In this document: in pieces, positions 13,890 to 17,957 of the stretch
Position numbering within the stretch: position 1 is the stretch's first letter
Layout: every line of letters starts with the position of its first letter
Assembly: GCA_001773855.1 (NCBI GenBank)
Contig: MEXZ01000119.1
Location: 401-18,357, forward strand
Direction: 5' to 3'
Source of the DNA: Candidatus Aminicenantes bacterium RBG_13_64_14
Lineage (GTDB): Bacteria > Acidobacteriota > Aminicenantia > Aminicenantales > Saccharicenantaceae
DNA: 17,957 nucleotides
The notes under the pieces: generated by a model
The model's input: the letters and a program-made list of their open reading frames with translations, nothing else
Database searches by the model: none
Told to the model about the DNA's origin: nothing
Position numbers and translations under genes: made by a program

Positions 13890-13923
13890 CTAATCCTCAT
13901 TAAGAAATGAGGCTTAGGACTGC
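13885..13923 (-). repeat. 39-nt GCAG-bounded palindrome, module h1
   Basis: Minus direction: GCAG, arm TCCTAAGCCTCATT, loop TCTT, arm AATGAGGATTAGGA, then TAG where the other modules have CAG. One T-to-G change in the left arm breaks a pair. It begins 7 nt after the stop codon of the intact SelB-like gene, the same spacing seen between tail copy 2 and h4. Confidence 0.85.
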
Positions 13924-13930
13924 ATGGGGA

Positions 13931-15007
13931 TCAAAGTATGTCTCTCACAGAACCTTTTCGTTTCGTCACGCCCATGCTGTCTAGCAGTTCGAGGAGAGGG
14001 ATGCTGTACTTTCGCGACAGGCCGGTTATCACCTTGAAATCGGCGACGGTCAATTCCCGCTTCCCTGATTCCCGGATCTTGCGGACGATCTCGTCGAGCC
14101 AGCGGGAATGGAGGATGAACCCGTCCAGGCCCTCGACGATCTTCTTCCGCTCGGCGAGGACGGCGAGGAGCGTATGAAGCTTCCCCTGGGTGAGCTTGAA
14201 TTCGGCCTGGATGTCGTCCAGGGTTACGCTCCCGAGCTGGCCGCTGAGGACCATCCGTTCGAGCGCGGCCAAGGTCTCTTCGTCTGCGGCCGTGAGGGGG
14301 ATCCGGAAATCGGGAAGCCGGACGATCCCCCCCTCCTCGATGATCCGCACCTCCTTGGCTAGCAGCCGGAGGGCCAGGACGAGGACCGTCCGAGGGGCGT
14401 CGAAGCGCTTCTCGAGCTTCTCGAGGGGGGCTCCTCTCTGGGAGGGGTGTTTCTTGTGGTACTGGGTAACGAAGGAAACGACCCGGCCGCGGAGAAAATC
14501 CAGGGTGCCCTGGGAGACGAGGAACAGGGGCGAAAACGCGAGGATGCGGGCCTTCCCTTCCTCTTCGAGGAGGTGAGCCAGGGCCTCGACGCGGGACCTA
14601 GGCAGGCGGCAGAAAACGTCGAGGTTCTCACCCTTCAGCCCTTTCAGGCCTCCCGCCTCCGCGAGGGCCAGGATCATTTCTTTTTCCCCGAGCGAGAGCC
14701 GCGTCAGGAGGGCCTTTCGCCTCGAAAGCTTGAGCTCGTCGGGCGACGGCGAGCCCGGATAAAGACAGGTGCCGCACCCGAGGCTGTCGCCGGCCGCCGT
14801 CCGGACTTCGAACGGGTCCCCCCACTTGACGTCGACGGGACCGACGGCCAGGGCCCGGACGAACGGGGCGCCCTTCCGGCCGGGGACCGGATACTCGGTG
14901 AAACGGGCGGCGACGGCGCCGTCGAGGAAGACGGCCTCGGCCGGCGCGTCTTGACCGAGTTTCCCCAGCGGGAAATCGAGGACGGCGTCGAATGCGGGCG
15001 CTTTCAT
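13931..15007 (-). CDS. SelB-like protein without a GTPase domain
   Basis: SelB is the elongation factor that delivers selenocysteyl-tRNA and uses C-terminal winged helices to hold the SECIS RNA hairpin. This 358-residue protein matches only the later part. Residues about 20-85 resemble the end of the EF-Tu-like barrel (GDPFEVRTAAGDSLGCGTCL). Winged-helix repeats follow, ending in the SelB signature KRELTVADFKVITGLSRKYS and the tail SMGVTKRKGSVRDIL. G domain and domain 2, with all GTP motifs, are absent. The gene is not cut off by the window: its ATG overlaps the rnr stop by 4 nt, so it is a stable short gene. It may be a repurposed RNA- or DNA-binding protein. The last 24 codons use CTA, CGA, AGA and ATA more than the body and may be imported. 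Confidence 0.85.
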   Translation of the reverse strand: MKAPAFDAVLDFPLGKLGQDAPAEAVFLDGAVAARFTEYPVPGRKGAPFVRALAVGPVDVKWGDPFEVRTAAGDSLGCGTCLYPGSPSPDELKLSRRKALLTRLSLGEKEMILALAEAGGLKGLKGENLDVFCRLPRSRVEALAHLLEEEGKARILAFSPLFLVSQGTLDFLRGRVVSFVTQYHKKHPSQRGAPLEKLEKRFDAPRTVLVLALRLLAKEVRIIEEGGIVRLPDFRIPLTAADEETLAALERMVLSGQLGSVTLDDIQAEFKLTQGKLHTLLAVLAERKKIVEGLDGFILHSRWLDEIVRKIRESGKRELTVADFKVITGLSRKYSIPLLELLDSMGVTKRKGSVRDIL

Positions 15008-17073
15008 GGACGGCTTTCCTCCGGGTCCACCGCCGGGACGAAGCTCATGCGGCGCAGGGCCGGGTCGCAGGAGACAAGGATTACACGAACTTCGTCCCCC
15101 AAGTCAAACGTTTTCCGGAGCCGGCGCGGCCGGAGCCGGCGGGCCGCCGGCTTCGGTTCGTAGTCCCCCCTCAGGGAATCGAAGGGCAGGAGGCCGGAGA
15201 CGAAGTACTCTTCGATCTCGACGATGAGGCCGACCTTGATGACGTCGACGACCATCCCGCTGAACTCGTCGCCCAGGCGGTCCTTGAGAAGGCGGAAGAT
15301 CCGCCATTCGAGGAGCGCCTGCTCGGCCTCGGCGGCGTTCCGCTCCCGCTCGGAGGACTTGGCGGCGATCGCATCGAGGTCAAGCCGGCCCGGCTCCTCC
15401 CGGGCGAGGAGGCCCTTGAGGATGCGATGGACGACGAGGTCGGGATAGCGGCGGATGGGCGAGGTGAAATGCGTGTAGTGGTCCTGGGCCAGGCCGTAGT
15501 GGCCGACGTTCCCGGTCGAATAAACGGCGAGCTTCATGGCCCTCAGGACCTGCCGGCCGACGAACTTCTCGCCGGGGAGGCCCTCGGCCTTTTTGAGAAC
15601 GCGCTGGAGGTCATTCGACCGGACCTTGGCCGGCTCCGGCAGGGTCAAGCCGAAATTGAGGATAAGGTCGCGCAATTTTTCGAGGTCGCCGACGTCCGGC
15701 GGGGGGTGGACCCGGTAGACGGCTGGGATCTTCTTCTCCGAAAAGGCCGTGGCCGCGGCGACGTTGGCGGTGACCATGAATTCTTCGATCAGGCGATGGG
15801 CCTCGTTCCTTTCCGTGGCCGCGACGGCAAGGAGCTTCCCCTTCTCATAGACGAGCTCGGGCTCGACGAGATCGAAGTCTAGACTCCCCTCGGCCAGGCG
15901 CCGTTCCCGAAGGGCCCGGGCCAGCTCCCGCATCAGCAGGAGGTCGGGGACGACATCGGCGTAGGCTTTCGCTTCCGCGGCGTCCCCCTCTAAGATCTTG
16001 AACACCGAAGCGTAAGTCATCCGGTGGGCCGTACGGATGATGGAAGGAGCGAACTCGGTCCGGCCAACACGGCCGTCGTCGCCGATGTCCATCAAGGCCG
16101 AAACGGTTAGCCGCGGCTCTCTCGGCCGCAGACTGCAGAGGTCGTTGGATAGCTTTTCGGGGAGCATCGGCAGGGTCAGGTCGGGGAAATAGACGCTCGT
16201 CCCCCGTTCGAAAGCTTCGCCGTCGAGCGGGCTCGCGGGCCGGACGTAGTGGGAGACGTCGGCGATATGGACGCCGAGGAGCCAGCCCCCGGCGGGGAGC
16301 CGGCGGATGCTGACGGCGTCGTCGAAATCCTGGGCCTTCTCCCCGTCGATGGTCACGGACGGCCAGTCGCGGAAGTCGCGCCGCCCTTCGATCGTACCGG
16401 CGGATAGAACGTCCGGAATCCCGGCGGCCTCGCCCAGGACCTCCTCCGGGAACTGCTGCCGAAGCCCATACCGCCGGATGACCACGTGGGCGTCGACGCC
16501 CGGGTCTTCGGGCATCCCGAAAACCCGCGTGACGGCCAGGGTGGCCCGGTCGGCCTCGACGATCATCCCCGGGGCCGGCCCGAGTTTGCCGCGGGACTTG
16601 AGGGGGACATCGTCCTGCGACGGCGAGTCGAACGGCTGAAGGAAGGGGGCGCCCCCCCGTTCGCGGTAGACGCCGAGGAGCGCCGTCCGTCCCTTCTTGA
16701 GGATGCGCTCGACTTTCCCTTCGGGCTTGCCGAACTTGCCCCGCTCGTTGACGACGACCGTCACCTCGTCGCCCGGAAGGGCCCCCTGCGCATGGCGGGC
16801 GGGGATGAAGATGTCCTTGCCGCCGCCTTCCGGCGTGACGAACCCGAAGCCGGGACGGGCGGTGACGAATCGGCCGCGGACGAGGTCCGTCTTCTCGGCC
16901 AGGAGGAAGCGGCTGCGGAGGTAACGGACCTGCCCCCGGGCTTCGAGCTTCCGGATCTCCTCGAGCGCCTTGGCCCTGTCCCGGCGCTTGACGCCGAGCT
17001 CGATCAGGATCTCGTCGAAGGGCAGTCCTTCCTTGTATCTCTTGAGCAGGGCGAGGATCTTGAGGGCGGTCAT
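15004..17073 (-). CDS. rnr: Ribonuclease R (RNB-family 3'-5' exoribonuclease)
   Basis: RNase R degrades structured RNA processively from the 3' end. The 689 residues show an N-terminal winged helix (about 1-60), cold-shock-type OB folds (GFGFVTPEGGGKDIFIPARH, 75-94, and a second near 130-190), and the RNB catalytic domain. The acidic cluster TIDGEKAQDFDDAV places the metal ligands at D243, D249, D251 and D252, with GVHIADVSHYVRP following. HFTSPIRRYPDLVVHRIL is also conserved. A C-terminal S1 domain begins at about 600 (GDEFSGMVVDVIKVGLIVEI). It ends ALRRMSFVPAVDPEESRP and overlaps the SelB-like ATG by 4 nt. The preceding gene ends 12 nt upstream. A plain RNase R, slightly shorter than the E. 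coli protein. Confidence 0.96.
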   Translation of the reverse strand: MTALKILALLKRYKEGLPFDEILIELGVKRRDRAKALEEIRKLEARGQVRYLRSRFLLAEKTDLVRGRFVTARPGFGFVTPEGGGKDIFIPARHAQGALPGDEVTVVVNERGKFGKPEGKVERILKKGRTALLGVYRERGGAPFLQPFDSPSQDDVPLKSRGKLGPAPGMIVEADRATLAVTRVFGMPEDPGVDAHVVIRRYGLRQQFPEEVLGEAAGIPDVLSAGTIEGRRDFRDWPSVTIDGEKAQDFDDAVSIRRLPAGGWLLGVHIADVSHYVRPASPLDGEAFERGTSVYFPDLTLPMLPEKLSNDLCSLRPREPRLTVSALMDIGDDGRVGRTEFAPSIIRTAHRMTYASVFKILEGDAAEAKAYADVVPDLLLMRELARALRERRLAEGSLDFDLVEPELVYEKGKLLAVAATERNEAHRLIEEFMVTANVAAATAFSEKKIPAVYRVHPPPDVGDLEKLRDLILNFGLTLPEPAKVRSNDLQRVLKKAEGLPGEKFVGRQVLRAMKLAVYSTGNVGHYGLAQDHYTHFTSPIRRYPDLVVHRILKGLLAREEPGRLDLDAIAAKSSERERNAAEAEQALLEWRIFRLLKDRLGDEFSGMVVDVIKVGLIVEIEEYFVSGLLPFDSLRGDYEPKPAARRLRPRRLRKTFDLGDEVRVILVSCDPALRRMSFVPAVDPEESRP

Positions 17074-17085
17074 GGGGATTTTCTC

Positions 17086-17724
17086 TCAGTAATAATAGAG
17101 GGAGACGTGGGGGATCTTGCGGCCGGCCCGCAACTCCTTGACGACCTGACGGCGGATCATGGCTTCGATCCCTTCGGGCCGCCGGCCTCGGAGCCCTTTG
17201 CGGGCCTCGGCCTCGGCCGCGCCCTTCTCCGACCCCGTCGCCCGGCCCCAGAGGAGCTCTTCGACCTCGGAGTCTATCCTCTCTAGCGCGGCTTCGTCCG
17301 GCTTCGGCGCATCCAGGATCTCAAGGGCCGCCTCGAGCAGGCGGGCGATCTCCCGGTCGTCCGGGGCCAGGCCGTGAAGCCCTTTCTCTACCTCCCGGCG
17401 GGCCCGGTCCTTTTTCCGGGGCCGCGGACCGGCTGTATTTCGCCGGCCGGCCGACCGGTCCAGGTGCTGGGCCAAGGCGTCGTCGACCTGCCTGTCGCAA
17501 TGGGCGAGCGATATCCCCTTCGTCCCCCTGCCCCTCGTTTTGAGGCCATCGAAGGCCCGGCCGATACCCTCGAGAACGACTCGGAGTGGGACTCGCCTGG
17601 ATTCCCAGGAGGCGATCGCGGATTGGTCTCTCGGCGACAGGAAGAACGGCGCGCCGCGGCGGGCGAGGAACTCCCGGGCAATCGTTTGGTAGTACCCGCT
17701 CTGTCCCTTGTCTTCGGTGTCCAT
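17086..17724 (-). CDS. Conserved protein of unknown function beside coaX
   Basis: A 212-residue soluble protein. The N-terminal part, YYQTIAREFLARRGAPFFLS then DQSAIASWESRRVPLRVVLE and GIGRAFDG, is a pattern I associate with uncharacterised proteins in Acidobacteriota and deltaproteobacterial groups. The idea of a helical regulatory or adaptor domain there is inference. The middle (about 65-115) is basic and probably disordered. The C-terminal half is helical and charged and ends HVSLYYY. There is no membrane segment, metal motif or known catalytic motif. It lies 22 nt after coaX and 12 nt before rnr, so it is probably co-transcribed with both. No strong ribosome site precedes the ATG. Confidence 0.75.
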   Translation of the reverse strand: MDTEDKGQSGYYQTIAREFLARRGAPFFLSPRDQSAIASWESRRVPLRVVLEGIGRAFDGLKTRGRGTKGISLAHCDRQVDDALAQHLDRSAGRRNTAGPRPRKKDRARREVEKGLHGLAPDDREIARLLEAALEILDAPKPDEAALERIDSEVEELLWGRATGSEKGAAEAEARKGLRGRRPEGIEAMIRRQVVKELRAGRKIPHVSLYYY

Positions 17725-17746
17725 GGTCGTCCGGCCGGGGCGCGGT

Positions 17747-17957
17747 CTAGGGCTTGGCGTTGCGGTTCCTCTCGTGGATGATCCTCAAGCCCTCGAGGAC
17801 GAGGTCCGGCTCGTAGGCCTCGATCACCGGAAGCTCCGCCGCGATCTGGCTGCCGAAACCGCCCGTGGCCACGACCCGGACGCTCCTGCCGAGCTCCTTG
17901 CGCATCTCCTCGATCGTGTTCATGACCAGGCCGACGTAGCCGAAGTAGAGCCCCGAC
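17747..17957 (-). CDS. coaX: Type III pantothenate kinase, C-terminal end (5' part outside window)
   Basis: CoaX phosphorylates pantothenate, the first step of coenzyme A synthesis, without feedback control by CoA. Only the last 70 codons are present. They read SGLYFGYVGLVMNTIEEMRK, then VRVVATGGFGSQIAAELP and YEPDLVLEGLRIIHERN, the typical C-terminal end of the ASKHA-fold CoaX with its TGG nucleotide-site loop and the ending LEGL-R-I-ERN. The stop is TAG at 17749-17747. It opens the visible part of the coaX, unknown, rnr, SelB-like gene group; the promoter lies beyond the window. Confidence 0.92.
   Translation of the reverse strand, partial: SGLYFGYVGLVMNTIEEMRKELGRSVRVVATGGFGSQIAAELPVIEAYEPDLVLEGLRIIHERNRNAKP

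Noticed and set aside
13604-13923. Palindromes h1-h4 as intrinsic terminators between convergent genes
   Set aside because: None is followed by a U-run on either strand. They may slow polymerase, but the classical signature is missing.
13558-13930. CRISPR-like array (repeats with unique segments between)
   Set aside because: Repeat units are palindromic modules of varying core, spacing is irregular (4 to about 85 nt), the intervening segments are gene-tail fragments, and no cas gene is present.
13558-13930. Integron attC-type cassette array
   Set aside because: No R/L box pattern, no promoterless cassette genes and no integrase; the repeated parts are C-terminal codons of one gene.
13642-13933. 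UGA codons followed closely by hairpins next to a SelB-like gene, suggesting SECIS elements and selenocysteine read-through
   Set aside because: The UGA lies at the exact C-terminus of the SelB fold, the alternative tails use UAA and UAG at the same place, and the read-through frames show no known protein sequence.

Overview
The window comes from a GC-rich bacterial chromosome. Gene content (RNase Y, ZapA, a short PheT, a CpgS-type GTPase beside carbamate kinase, and a conserved unknown gene beside coaX) resembles Acidobacteriota or Aminicenantota. That placement rests on recall of gene content and protein style, so it is tentative. No phage genes, transposase or CRISPR array were seen.

Region 1 (1-7261, minus strand) is a translation and cell-division operon. 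A strong sigma70 promoter (-35 at 7256-7261, -10 at 7233-7238) leads into tRNA-Val(GAC), thrS, infC, rpmI, rplT, pheS, pheT, a zapB-like gene, zapA and the start of rny. The genes are packed with 4-nt ATGA overlaps and one 86-nt infC/rpmI overlap. infC starts at an AUU codon. Both synthetases are trimmed: ThrRS has no TGS domain and PheT has no tRNA-binding OB fold.

Region 2 (7285-8309, plus strand) has a divergently transcribed YfcE-type phosphoesterase, a possible 44-residue basic peptide, and then a roughly 240-nt nested inverted-repeat structure of five stems. The structure lies just upstream of the next promoter and looks like an undescribed RNA or a folded mobile repeat.

Region 3 (8204-13557, plus strand) is an operon with its own promoter: a CpgS-like GTPase, carbamate kinase, ornithine carbamoyltransferase and a 682-residue protein of unknown function. 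The enzymes could make ATP from citrulline. No arginine deiminase is in view.

Region 4 (13558-17957, minus strand) holds the end of coaX, an unknown conserved gene, rnr, and a SelB-like gene that keeps the RNA-binding winged helices but has no GTPase domain. Beyond its stop codon is the most striking feature of the window. In 373 bp there are three further in-frame copies of the SelB-like C-terminal tail, each with its own stop codon, plus a fragment resembling the RNase R tail. They are separated by four palindromic modules of 36-39 nt bounded by GCAG. Two of the tails differ at nine codons without a single amino-acid change, so they diverged while they were functional gene ends. This looks like a record of repeated 3'-end replacement at one locus.
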